From: Anaerorhabdus furcosa
GTDB lineage: Bacteria; Bacillota_I; Bacilli_A; Erysipelotrichales; Erysipelotrichaceae
Assembly (NCBI RefSeq): GCF_900167375.1
Contig: NZ_FUWY01000001.1
Coordinates: forward strand, 186,001-250,000
DNA: 64,000 nt
Direction: 5' to 3'
Part shown: positions 34,337-43,225 of the stretch, one piece after another
How positions within the stretch are numbered: the stretch's first letter is position 1
Layout: the number at the start of each line of letters is the position of its first letter
The notes under the pieces: model-generated
Database searches by the model: none
What the model saw: the letters and a program-made list of their open reading frames with translations, nothing else
Told to the model about the DNA's origin: nothing
Made by a program: the position numbers and the translations under genes

Positions 34337-35567
34337 CATTTCTCCCTTTTTCCAGACAATAATCACGTATCTCACTTATAAAGTATAAAGAACCACATAC
34401 AATGCATGTTCCACTTTCCTCGGCATCACGAATTCCTCGATTAATGGCTTCTTTTGCATTTTCAATACATAGTATATCATCATATTGCTTTAAATTAATC
34501 GCATGTTCAACTCGATAGAAATCAAACTCTGTAACAATCAACTCATCTGCAACATTATAAATTTTCTCAACCATTTTTAATGCAGGTTTATCTTTTAATG
34601 CAGAGAATACAAATATCCATGGTTTAGGTAAGTTCTTAATAGAAGATAACAAAGCATCTATGCCCTCTTCATTGTGTGCACCATCAAGCAATAGAATAGG
34701 ATGTTTTTTTACAATCTCAAAACGTCCCTCCCAATTACTTCTTTTAATTCCATTGAATAATTGATCATTGGTAATTTTTATTTTATTCATCCTACTTAAT
34801 TCATTAAGTATCGTTAGTGCTACTGTTGCATTTTGCATTTGATAATTTGCTTTGCTTTGTATTTCATATCTTTTCTTATTAAAAAGAAATGATGCCTCAT
34901 CTATTTTTATGACTTCTTTACATCGTATAATTTTTGAATGCATTTCATTAGCTTGTTTTAAGATTACATTAAATACAGAATCACTCACTTGACCAACAAC
35001 ACAAATAGAATCTGTTTTAATAATTCCTGCTTTTTCAAATGCAATCTTCTCTTTTGTATCACCAAGCAATTCCATATGATCTAAGCCAATGGATGTAATG
35101 CAAGATATAAGAGGATGATGCAAACAATTTGTACAATCTAATCTTCCTCCTAAGCCCACTTCAATAACCATGAAATCTACACTTTGCGTAATGAAAAACT
35201 CACACGCTATGATAAAATCAATCTCAAACATATTTAATTCATTTTCGATAAAGACTGAATAATATTCATTACAAATCCTCAAGAAGCTATCATCGTCAAT
35301 CCACTTACCATTGATGCGTATCCGGTCTTGATGTTTAACCATATGTGGCGACGTAAATGTTCCTACTGTATATCCCGCTTCATTTAAGCAATCCTTTAAA
35401 AATGTACAAGTACTTCCTTTTCCATTAGTCCCTGCCACATGGATTGATGGAATCTTATCTTGAATATTTCCTAACCTTGTCATTAAACTTCGAAACGCTT
35501 CAATTCCTCGAGATGGATTTCTTTGCGCAGTAATCCACTCAATTGCTTGTTCAACTGTATTAAACAT
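34329..35567 (-). CDS. folC: Folylpolyglutamate/dihydrofolate synthase
   Basis: 412 residues. P-loop HVAGTNGKGSTCTFL; TSPHMVKHQDRIRING; MVIEVGLGGRLDCTN; LLDGAHNEEGIDALL. It adds glutamates to folates (and may make dihydrofolate), in the cytosol. It lies two bases after ung and overlaps the DUF3137 gene, which places it in a compact ung-folC-DUF3137-lemA run. Confidence 0.95.
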   Translation of the reverse strand: MFNTVEQAIEWITAQRNPSRGIEAFRSLMTRLGNIQDKIPSIHVAGTNGKGSTCTFLKDCLNEAGYTVGTFTSPHMVKHQDRIRINGKWIDDDSFLRICNEYYSVFIENELNMFEIDFIIACEFFITQSVDFMVIEVGLGGRLDCTNCLHHPLISCITSIGLDHMELLGDTKEKIAFEKAGIIKTDSICVVGQVSDSVFNVILKQANEMHSKIIRCKEVIKIDEASFLFNKKRYEIQSKANYQMQNATVALTILNELSRMNKIKITNDQLFNGIKRSNWEGRFEIVKKHPILLLDGAHNEEGIDALLSSIKNLPKPWIFVFSALKDKPALKMVEKIYNVADELIVTEFDFYRVEHAINLKQYDDILCIENAKEAINRGIRDAEESGTCIVCGSLYFISEIRDYCLEKGRNDE

Positions 35568-35569
35568 AG

Positions 35570-36235
35570 CTAGTCTTCAATCTTCCACATTACTGGTGCT
35601 TGATGATGAGCTTCAAGAAACTGATTGCATTTTGAAAAAGGTTTTGTTTGGAAAAAACCAGTATGTGCCGATAAAGGAGAAGGATGTGATGCCTCCAGTA
35701 TCAAATGATTTGGATTTGTAATAAGAACCTTTTTATCGCGAGCATTTCTTCCCCAAAGAATAAATACCATTGGTTTTTCTCTGCGATTCAATTTGCGAAT
35801 TACTTCATCAGTAAAAATTTCCCACCCTTTTCCCTTATGTGATAGGGGTTTTGAATCCTCTACTGTCAAAATTGTATTTAATAAGAATACTCCTTGCTTT
35901 GCCCACGACATCAAATAACCATGCTTCGCAATTGGATATCCTAAATCATTGTATAATTCTTTGTATATATTTAATAAACTAGGTGGTATAGCAACACCTT
36001 TTTGTACAGAAAAACACATCCCATGAGCTTGATTGGGTTGATGATATGGATCTTGTCCCAATATCACCACTTTTACATCAGAAAAATCTGTATTCTCAAA
36101 AGCAGCGAATACATTTTGCTTGATTGGATATATTTTTTTGTGTTCATATTCTTCATGAATAAAAGCTGATAATCGTTTGAAATAATCTTTCTCAAATTCT
36201 TCCTTTAAAAAAGGAGTCCATTCATTCTTAAACAT
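35570..36235 (-). CDS. ung: Uracil-DNA glycosylase
   Basis: 221 residues. VVILGQDPYHQPNQAHGMCFSV holds the catalytic Asp, FILWGRNARDKK the uracil pocket, and LEASHPSPLSAHTGF the catalytic His with the minor-groove loop. Removes uracil from DNA for base excision repair. Confidence 0.98.
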   Translation of the reverse strand: MFKNEWTPFLKEEFEKDYFKRLSAFIHEEYEHKKIYPIKQNVFAAFENTDFSDVKVVILGQDPYHQPNQAHGMCFSVQKGVAIPPSLLNIYKELYNDLGYPIAKHGYLMSWAKQGVFLLNTILTVEDSKPLSHKGKGWEIFTDEVIRKLNRREKPMVFILWGRNARDKKVLITNPNHLILEASHPSPLSAHTGFFQTKPFSKCNQFLEAHHQAPVMWKIED

Positions 36236-36253
36236 AGTCTCACCTCTATAAGA

Positions 36254-36273
36254 AAACCATCTTACGATGGTTT
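36254..36273 (-). terminator. Hairpin after the Na/Pi symporter
   Basis: AAACCATC/GATGGTTT stem with a four-base loop overlapping the stop codon of the symporter gene; on the minus strand a short T-run (GGTTTTCTTAT) follows. Confidence 0.6.
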
Positions 36274-37903
36274 ATTTCTTATCAACAAAAACTGCTTTCG
36301 CAATATTGCAACAATGGTCAGCCATACGTTCCATATTACTTAAAATATCACAATATACTGAACCAGATATCATTGATGAACATTTTCCATCACGCATTCT
36401 TTCAAAATGTCTTTGACGTGATTCATATTCTAGTAAATCCATATAATTCTCATCTTCCATGAGTGCTTCATAACGTGCATAGTCTTTGGTCAAATAAATA
36501 TCAATTGAACTGTTTACCATATGATAGAACAATTCATACATCGAATTTAATTCACCAATTGCCTCTTTTGTGAAATTTGATTTATCTTCTTTTACCATTT
36601 CATAGAATTCTGTAAGATTCACCGTAATATCACCAATACGCTCTAAATTTTTTACTACTTGTAAATCTAAATTGTACTCAACAAAATCAGATTCTGTCAT
36701 ATCAGCTTTTGAAATGAGTAACAAATAATCAACTATCTTTTTATCTAAACTATTAATTAATCCCTCTGCTTGCATGATATGTTCTTTATCTTCAGCATTT
36801 GCTTTTGGATTCATTAAATATTTTTGTGAGTCTTTAACATTGCGCTCTACCACTGCATTCATCTTCACAATAACTTCCTTAACAACATTCAATGCGGTAC
36901 TTGGAAGTGTGTGTGGTAATACATCAGACAATCCATCAATATTAACATCCAATTTTTCTGGTTCATTACCAGGAATAATTTTACGAATAAGCGCACACAT
37001 TTGTTTTAAGAATGGGAAGAACAAGAGTGTAGTAACTAAGTTGAATATAATATGCGCTACTGCAATCTGCATCATTGGCGATAAATTAAACATTCCCGTT
37101 AAGTAGATTACGATTTGAACATATGGGACTAAAAGTAACATTCCCAATAGTGTTCCAACTACGTTAAATAATGTATGTATACCAGCAGTTCGCTTGGCAG
37201 CAAGTGAGCCTCCAATTGCAGCAAAGATACCTGTAATTGTGGTACCAATATTTGAACCAAACACGAATGCGATGGCAGCCATTAATGGCATACCGCCAGC
37301 TTCATATATTTTTTGAACAACACCAATTACCGCTGATGAGGATTGTATTAATCCCGTCATGATTGTACTTGCAAGTAACGCTAAGATTGGTTGTTCACCT
37401 GCAAGTTGTGCAAATTCAATGAATTGCGGAATATCTTTTAATGCTTTTAATGCATCACCCATGATTCTTAATCCATAGAATAATAATCCAAAACCTAAAA
37501 TTACTTCACCTAAGTAATGTAATTTTTTACGACTACCAAAACACAAGACAATTGCTCCTGCAAAAACAAAGAACAACGCAAATTTTTCTACCTTTAATCC
37601 AATAATAAACGCTGTAATTGTAGTACCAATGTTAGCACCCATCACTATTCCAGCAGCCTGTTCAAGTTTCATCAACCCTGCACGAACTAGTCCAATTGTT
37701 ATTGCTGTAGTAGCAGATGATGATTGAATTACTACGGTAATCAACGTTCCAATTAAAACAGCCATAATTGGTTTAGTTGTATATTTATCAATATATTCTC
37801 TTAGCTTATCGCCTGCTAGGCTCTTTAAGCCATCTCCCATAAACTTAATTCCGAATATAAAGAGGCCAAATCCACCTAATATCGCATCCCAAGAAATGTT
37901 CAT
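36272..37903 (-). CDS. Na+/phosphate symporter with PhoU-like C-terminal domain
   Basis: 543 residues from ATG 37,903 (GGGGG upstream). The N-terminal ~310 residues hold two inverted repeats of the Na/Pi-cotransporter family (GTLITVVIQSSSATTAITIG and ASTIMTGLIQSSSAVIGVV, both QSSSA motifs; VMGANIGTT and VFGSNIGTT). The C-terminal ~220 residues are a helical PhoU-like domain (LQVVKNLERIGDITVNL). This is the NptA/YjbB arrangement. It moves phosphate across the membrane, in either direction depending on the family member. Confidence 0.93.
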   Translation of the reverse strand: MNISWDAILGGFGLFIFGIKFMGDGLKSLAGDKLREYIDKYTTKPIMAVLIGTLITVVIQSSSATTAITIGLVRAGLMKLEQAAGIVMGANIGTTITAFIIGLKVEKFALFFVFAGAIVLCFGSRKKLHYLGEVILGFGLLFYGLRIMGDALKALKDIPQFIEFAQLAGEQPILALLASTIMTGLIQSSSAVIGVVQKIYEAGGMPLMAAIAFVFGSNIGTTITGIFAAIGGSLAAKRTAGIHTLFNVVGTLLGMLLLVPYVQIVIYLTGMFNLSPMMQIAVAHIIFNLVTTLLFFPFLKQMCALIRKIIPGNEPEKLDVNIDGLSDVLPHTLPSTALNVVKEVIVKMNAVVERNVKDSQKYLMNPKANAEDKEHIMQAEGLINSLDKKIVDYLLLISKADMTESDFVEYNLDLQVVKNLERIGDITVNLTEFYEMVKEDKSNFTKEAIGELNSMYELFYHMVNSSIDIYLTKDYARYEALMEDENYMDLLEYESRQRHFERMRDGKCSSMISGSVYCDILSNMERMADHCCNIAKAVFVDKK

Positions 37904-38008
37904 TGTTAGTCCCCCAAAGTTTACAGTGTTATTATAACAAGACATCATGATAAATTCATTCAAAATCGTACTTTTTTGTGAAAGTTTTAACCCACACCCA
38001 AAATAAAA

Positions 38009-38043
38009 GCCTTATTTCAAGAACATTAATTCTTAAAATAAGG
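38009..38043 (-). terminator. Terminator after the M29 aminopeptidase
   Basis: GCCTTATTTCAAGAA pairs with TTCTTAAAATAAGGC around a five- to seven-base loop; on the minus strand the stem is followed by TTTTATTTTG. It closes the secA-to-M29 run. Confidence 0.85.
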
Positions 38044-38055
38044 CATAAACACTGA

Positions 38056-39279
38056 TTATATAGCCCAAACTCCATTTTCAAATACTGTTATTTCTTCTTG
38101 ATTCATCGTTGTACCTACTATTTTTAAATCTTCAGATCCAATCATAAAATCAACATGAATCATTGAATCATTGTAATTTTCTTTTTCAAAATCATCATTT
38201 GTCATTTTTTCATAACCTTTTAAGTTATTCTTAAATGCCATACCAAACGCAAGATGACAACATGCATTCTCATCAAACAATGTGTTGTAGAACATAATAC
38301 CCGTTTTATTAATTGGAGAATCAAAAGGAACTAGTGCAACTTCACCTAAATATGCTGCTGCATCATCCATCTTTACCATTTCTTCCAAATATTTTTGTCC
38401 AACTTTTGCTTTAACTTTAACAGCTTTTCCTTTTTTAAACTGAATTGAGAAATCTTCAATTAAGTTTCCTTGATAAGATAATGCTTTTGTTGATACAACT
38501 TTCCCATCAACACGATATTTATCAGGCATTGTGAAAACCTCTTCAGTAGGCATATTCGCTACAAACTGAATACCACCTAAATGAGTCTCTTCAGCACTTA
38601 ACCATACATGCTTAGGATGTAATCCTAGTGTTAAGTTTGTTCCATTTGATGAAGTATAAGTCAATTTATCAAAATGATAACGATTCATCTTACGTGCTTT
38701 TGTAGATAATGTTTTCTTATGTTTTTCCCAATTCGCAATTGGATCTCCATCTAGACGTGTACACTTGCAAATGGCATCATCCAATAAACGATATGCTTCT
38801 TCATCACTAACATTTGGGAATATTTTCTTAGCCCACTTCACTGAAGGCAAAGCTACGATAACCCATTGATATTGATTATCTTGTGCATCACGATAAGGTT
38901 TTAAAATTGGATAACGAGCTTGTCTTGCTTTTGAAAGTTTTCCTGTATCCACACCACTTAAATAATCTGGATCCTTATCTTCTACATAGATATAACAAGG
39001 TTTCTTATCTACATCATACTGTTCAATTGCTTCTTCATATTTTTCTACTGTACTTAATGATTTTAATGAACGATATTTACTATTCAGTTTTGAAATTGTT
39101 TCATCTTGGAAATTCACAATAACCTTACTTGCTTTTGCTTTATATGCTTCTTCAGTTAAATATTGTGCAAACTCTGCATTTTGTGGTGAAATCACAATTT
39201 TTACTTCTTGCCCTTTTTGCAAATTAATTCCTGATTGAACAACTAACTTTGCATAACTTTTTAATGTTTTCTTATCCAT
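38056..39279 (-). CDS. M29-family aminopeptidase (thermophilic metallopeptidase family)
   Basis: 407 residues. Starts MDKKTLKSYAKLVVQSGINLQKGQEV. Metal ligands appear as Glu in FVANMPTEEVFTMPDK and Glu/His/Asp in LGEVALVPF, NACCHLAFGMAF and MIHVDFMIGS. This is the pattern of AmpS/PepS-type M29 metallo-aminopeptidases, which remove N-terminal residues in the cytosol. Its start overlaps the hydrolase stop by eight bases. Confidence 0.93.
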   Translation of the reverse strand: MDKKTLKSYAKLVVQSGINLQKGQEVKIVISPQNAEFAQYLTEEAYKAKASKVIVNFQDETISKLNSKYRSLKSLSTVEKYEEAIEQYDVDKKPCYIYVEDKDPDYLSGVDTGKLSKARQARYPILKPYRDAQDNQYQWVIVALPSVKWAKKIFPNVSDEEAYRLLDDAICKCTRLDGDPIANWEKHKKTLSTKARKMNRYHFDKLTYTSSNGTNLTLGLHPKHVWLSAEETHLGGIQFVANMPTEEVFTMPDKYRVDGKVVSTKALSYQGNLIEDFSIQFKKGKAVKVKAKVGQKYLEEMVKMDDAAAYLGEVALVPFDSPINKTGIMFYNTLFDENACCHLAFGMAFKNNLKGYEKMTNDDFEKENYNDSMIHVDFMIGSEDLKIVGTTMNQEEITVFENGVWAI

Positions 39280-40606
39280 TTTTATCCCCTTTACTTAGTT
39301 CTCTATTATTTATCCAGTTTGCCATATCGTCAATAACATCTTGATTTACAGTAGCAGGCACTTGATAATCTTCTGTTGTTCCTTCGATTGTTGGCATAAA
39401 CAAATGATTTAATCCTGGATATGATTTAAACATAACGTTGTCTTTTCCTTCGCTAAGTTTTTTCCATTCTTCATAATCATTGTCAAAGAATACTTGGAAG
39501 TCTTCTTCACCTTGAAGAATTAGCACATCACATTTTAATTCATCAAAGTAATTCTTTGCACGAGACTGATTCATTTGATACCAATAACTTAGTGGGAAGT
39601 TCCACACAACATAATCATCAGCTGTTTCTTCTGTTAATGCTTGTATCTTTACGATATTATCATCAATTGATTTAACTTGTCCTTCAAGTTCTTCCATTTT
39701 ATACCCTTGATCTAAAAGGGCATTCAATTGTTGATCTTTTATAATTTCTTCAAGTCCTCGAGGTGATCCAGCTAGCGAAATAATTCCTTTTACCTCTGGA
39801 TGATCATATGCAAGTCGAGGAGCTAACATGCCTCCTTGACTATGACCAATTACATAAATTTGATTGTGATTTACTGGCATATCTTCCAATTGATGAACTA
39901 CACTTGAAAAATCATTAAAGTATTCCCAATCAAGTGAAGTCTCACGAACACCATCCCACTCAGGATAAGCATAATAACGCTTATCATAGCGAATCGATGC
40001 AATCCCTTGTTTTGCTAAACCATGTGCAATATCTTCAAATGGTTTATTACCATATACTTCTTCATTTAAATTTGATGAGCCAGATCCCTGAACCAAAATT
40101 ACAACAGGTGGATTTTCAATACCATTTGGTACCGTTAGCATGCCATCTAACATATTTTCATAACCAACTTTTACAACTGTTTCTGTAAATTCTTCCGTTG
40201 TTACTGGTGCAATTTCTTCATGAACTGGATTAATTACAATACGATCAATCTCCATATTATCATCAAATCGAAGCATCAATTTCAAAGTTTTATTCTCATA
40301 GTTATACAATACATAACCTAGATTTCGATCATCAGGTCGATATGTTTGTACTTCCATATCCACAAATGAACCCGCATCCGCAATTAATGAATTCCATGCG
40401 GTCTTGATTTTTTCATCAGAAACATCTTTTTTTGTTTCTTTTGATAAATAACTAATTACCATCTTTGTATCTTGATCTTTAAGGGCATTACCTACCGCTG
40501 TTGTAACCATCTCTATGTTTTCAGATGTCACATCCAACTTCTCTTTTTTACTACATCCTGTTAGTAATAAACAACCTAAGAGGATTGCTAAACTTAGTTT
40601 TTTCAT
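39272..40606 (-). CDS. Lipoprotein with DUF3887-like N-domain and alpha/beta hydrolase domain
   Basis: 444 residues. Lipoprotein signal MKKLSLAILLGCLLLTGC. Residues ~28-120 resemble DUF3887; residues ~140-430 are an alpha/beta hydrolase with nucleophile Ser in YVIGHSQGGMLAP, the oxyanion region VILVQGSGSSN and His in GLNHLFMP. Probably a surface esterase or peptidase. It overlaps the M29 gene at its end and follows the zinc-ribbon gene by eight bases. Confidence 0.88.
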   Translation of the reverse strand: MKKLSLAILLGCLLLTGCSKKEKLDVTSENIEMVTTAVGNALKDQDTKMVISYLSKETKKDVSDEKIKTAWNSLIADAGSFVDMEVQTYRPDDRNLGYVLYNYENKTLKLMLRFDDNMEIDRIVINPVHEEIAPVTTEEFTETVVKVGYENMLDGMLTVPNGIENPPVVILVQGSGSSNLNEEVYGNKPFEDIAHGLAKQGIASIRYDKRYYAYPEWDGVRETSLDWEYFNDFSSVVHQLEDMPVNHNQIYVIGHSQGGMLAPRLAYDHPEVKGIISLAGSPRGLEEIIKDQQLNALLDQGYKMEELEGQVKSIDDNIVKIQALTEETADDYVVWNFPLSYWYQMNQSRAKNYFDELKCDVLILQGEEDFQVFFDNDYEEWKKLSEGKDNVMFKSYPGLNHLFMPTIEGTTEDYQVPATVNQDVIDDMANWINNRELSKGDKNG

Positions 40607-40614
40607 CCTATCTC

Positions 40615-40863
40615 CTATTCTGCATTCTCACTTACAATAGATTGAATTGCTTCTTCATATGTAATTTGATTAGCCCCATGACATATTGGGCAAATTTCAA
40701 AATATTTTGTTGATATTGGAATAATTGGTAAAAAGAATAATGAAAACCAATTGGTAATTTTAAGAACTTGCCATGGTGCGATATTATTGCATCGTCCACA
40801 ACGAACTCTTTTTTGTACACCTAATATTTTCTTTGTTGATTTTGTACCAAAAATGATAAACAT
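40615..40863 (-). CDS. Zinc-ribbon protein with hydrophobic middle segment
   Basis: 82 residues. Two knuckles, VRCGRCNN and FEICPICHG, could bind one Zn. Between them NWFSLFFLPIIPIS is hydrophobic, as in the zinc_ribbon_15 family. The start overlaps the secA stop by one base (TAATG), so it is translationally coupled to secA. The SecA here has no C-terminal SEC-C zinc motif. Whether this protein stands in for that motif is only a thought. Confidence 0.75.
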   Translation of the reverse strand: MFIIFGTKSTKKILGVQKRVRCGRCNNIAPWQVLKITNWFSLFFLPIIPISTKYFEICPICHGANQITYEEAIQSIVSENAE

Positions 40864-43175
40864 TATGCTTCCTCTTGTTTTTCTGGTTGACTTGTTAATG
40901 TAAAAATTGTTTGTTCTGTAATATTATCCATCATGTTTTCAAAACGTTCAATTGATTCTTCTTTGTAAGCATCAATTGGTTTTACAGATGCATATTGTCT
41001 TAAATAAATCCCTTTCTTTAATCGGTCCATATTATCAACATGATCCATCCATTGTCTATCTAGAATTGTTAAGAAGACTATTTTCTCAATTGTTTTATTA
41101 TCTGGATATATTTGGCGATAATTACTTAATGCACTTTCTATCCAAATATTTTTTGCTTTATCTGATTGATTAAAGCCTTCTTCAATAGCTTCTTCACTTA
41201 CTTTTAATCGCTTAAGTTGTTCATGACAATGAATACGATTTTGATTGGTTTTATCTTGATTGTATGATAATGCAAGTCGTTCAATTACTCGAACATATAA
41301 ACTTTCAACAAGTTCAGTAATTTCTTCCATTGCTAAGATTTCGTCACGCTGAGAGTACACCATACGACGTTGTTCCATTAGAACATCATCATATTCCAAG
41401 ACATTCTTTCTTGAATCAAAGTGCAATCCCTCTGCTCTTTCTTGAATTGAATCCACTAGTTTTCTCATTTTATCTTCACTTACTTTATCAGATTCGTAAT
41501 CATCTATAGTTTCTTTCATATAATCAGTAGCAAATTTTTCTACCAAATCATCTTCCATTGATACAAAGAATCTAGAATAACCAGGATCACCTTGTCTTCC
41601 TGAACGTCCGCGTAATTGATTATCAATACGCTTTGATTCATGTCTTTCACTACCCAAAACAACAAGACCACCTAACTCAACAACACCTTCACCAAGTTTA
41701 ATATCAGTACCACGTCCTGCCATATTGGTTGCGATAGTTACTGTTTTTCTTCTTCCAGCCTCTGCAACAATGTGCGCTTCCTTCGCATCTTCTTTAGCAT
41801 TTAAAACTTGATGTGGAATTCCTTTTTTCTTAAGTAATTCTGATAAGTTTTCACTCATTCCTATACTAATTGTCCCAACAAGTACGGGTTGTCCTTTTTC
41901 ATATAAAGAGACTACTTCATTTAAAATCGCTTCATACTTTTCTTTTTTAGTTTTAAATATTGCATCTGGATAATCAACACGTGCAATTGGACGATTGGTA
42001 GGAATTACATAAACACGCATATTGTATGTATTTAAAAATTCTTGTTCCTCTGTTTTTGCAGTACCTGTCATCCCTGATAACTTATTATATAAACGGAAGA
42101 AGTTTTGATAAGTAATTGTCGCAAGTGTTTTGTTTTCAATCTTAATTCCAACATTTTCTTTTGCTTGAATGGCTTGGTGCAATCCATCAGAGAATTCGCG
42201 CCCTTCCATTTTTCTTCCAGTAAATTGATCCACTAAAACAATTTCATCTTCTTGAACAACATATTCAACATCTTTTGACATTAAGAAGTTTGCACGTAAT
42301 GCATTTTGTAAATAATGAATTAATTCAGCATTTTCAGAACCATACAAATGATCCATATTAAATGCTTTCTCTGCTTTCTTTATACCTGACTCTGTTAATG
42401 TCACAGCATTGTCTTCAAGTACAATTTCGACATCCTGTTCACGACGACAACTTTTTGCAAAAGCATCAGCTTTCATATAATAAGGAGATAATTGATCTCC
42501 CCACCCAGATAGTATAAGCGGTGTACGAGATTCATCAATCAATACTGAATCCACTTCATCGATGATTGCATAATGTAACCCACGTTGTACTCTACCTTCA
42601 AGTGTTTTCGCCATATTATCACGTAAATAATCAAAACCTAATTCTGAGTTTGTTGAGTAAGTAATATCACAAAGATATACATCCTTCTTTTGTTCAAATG
42701 AAAGACTGTGTAAATTCACGCCGACAGTTAAACCTAAGAAACGATAAACCTCTCCCATCCACTCAGCATCACGTGCAGCTAAATATTCATTCACGGTGAT
42801 AACATGTGCACCTTTTCCTTCAAGTGCATTTAAATAGATTGGCATAGTTGCAGTTAATGTTTTACCTTCACCTGTTTTCATTTCAGCTACATCACCAAAA
42901 TGCAAAAGAACTCCTCCAAGTATTTGTACAGGATATGGGAATTCACCCAATACTCTTTTTGCTGCTTCTCTACAAGTCGCAAATGCTTCTGGCAACAAAC
43001 TTTCTAAAGATTCTCCTTTTGCGATTCTACTTTTATATTCATCTGTTTTGTTTCTAAGTTCATCATCACTACATTGGCTCATCGTATTTTCAAAAGTTAA
43101 TACTTTCTCTTGAAGTTTTTGCGCCTTTGAATAATGACGTTGTTCACTATTAATTAAATTTGTTAAAAATCCCAT
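40863..43175 (-). CDS. secA: SecA, preprotein translocase ATPase
   Basis: 770 residues. Walker A in VAEMKTGEGKTLTATMPIYL, DEAD-type motif YAIIDEVDSVLIDESRTPLI, IAEAGRRKTVTIATNMAGRGTDIKLG and RGRSGRQGDPGYSRFFVSMEDDL are all present. It drives secretion through SecYEG. The protein ends at ...FTLTSQPEKQEEA, with no Cys-rich SEC-C tail, and is shorter than typical SecA1 (800 or more). No SecY2-type accessory locus is near. Confidence 0.97.
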   Translation of the reverse strand: MGFLTNLINSEQRHYSKAQKLQEKVLTFENTMSQCSDDELRNKTDEYKSRIAKGESLESLLPEAFATCREAAKRVLGEFPYPVQILGGVLLHFGDVAEMKTGEGKTLTATMPIYLNALEGKGAHVITVNEYLAARDAEWMGEVYRFLGLTVGVNLHSLSFEQKKDVYLCDITYSTNSELGFDYLRDNMAKTLEGRVQRGLHYAIIDEVDSVLIDESRTPLILSGWGDQLSPYYMKADAFAKSCRREQDVEIVLEDNAVTLTESGIKKAEKAFNMDHLYGSENAELIHYLQNALRANFLMSKDVEYVVQEDEIVLVDQFTGRKMEGREFSDGLHQAIQAKENVGIKIENKTLATITYQNFFRLYNKLSGMTGTAKTEEQEFLNTYNMRVYVIPTNRPIARVDYPDAIFKTKKEKYEAILNEVVSLYEKGQPVLVGTISIGMSENLSELLKKKGIPHQVLNAKEDAKEAHIVAEAGRRKTVTIATNMAGRGTDIKLGEGVVELGGLVVLGSERHESKRIDNQLRGRSGRQGDPGYSRFFVSMEDDLVEKFATDYMKETIDDYESDKVSEDKMRKLVDSIQERAEGLHFDSRKNVLEYDDVLMEQRRMVYSQRDEILAMEEITELVESLYVRVIERLALSYNQDKTNQNRIHCHEQLKRLKVSEEAIEEGFNQSDKAKNIWIESALSNYRQIYPDNKTIEKIVFLTILDRQWMDHVDNMDRLKKGIYLRQYASVKPIDAYKEESIERFENMMDNITEQTIFTLTSQPEKQEEA

Positions 43176-43192
43176 ATTTTTCTCCTATAAGT

Positions 43193-43213
43193 AAAAGGGG
43201 ATTAAACCCCTTT
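43193..43213 (-). terminator. Terminator after the pullulanase
   Basis: AAAGGGG/CCCCTTT stem with a six-base loop (43,194-43,213), just after the pullulanase stop and before the secA start; on the minus strand T-rich sequence follows. Confidence 0.75.
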
Positions 43214-43225
43214 ATTATTTTACTC

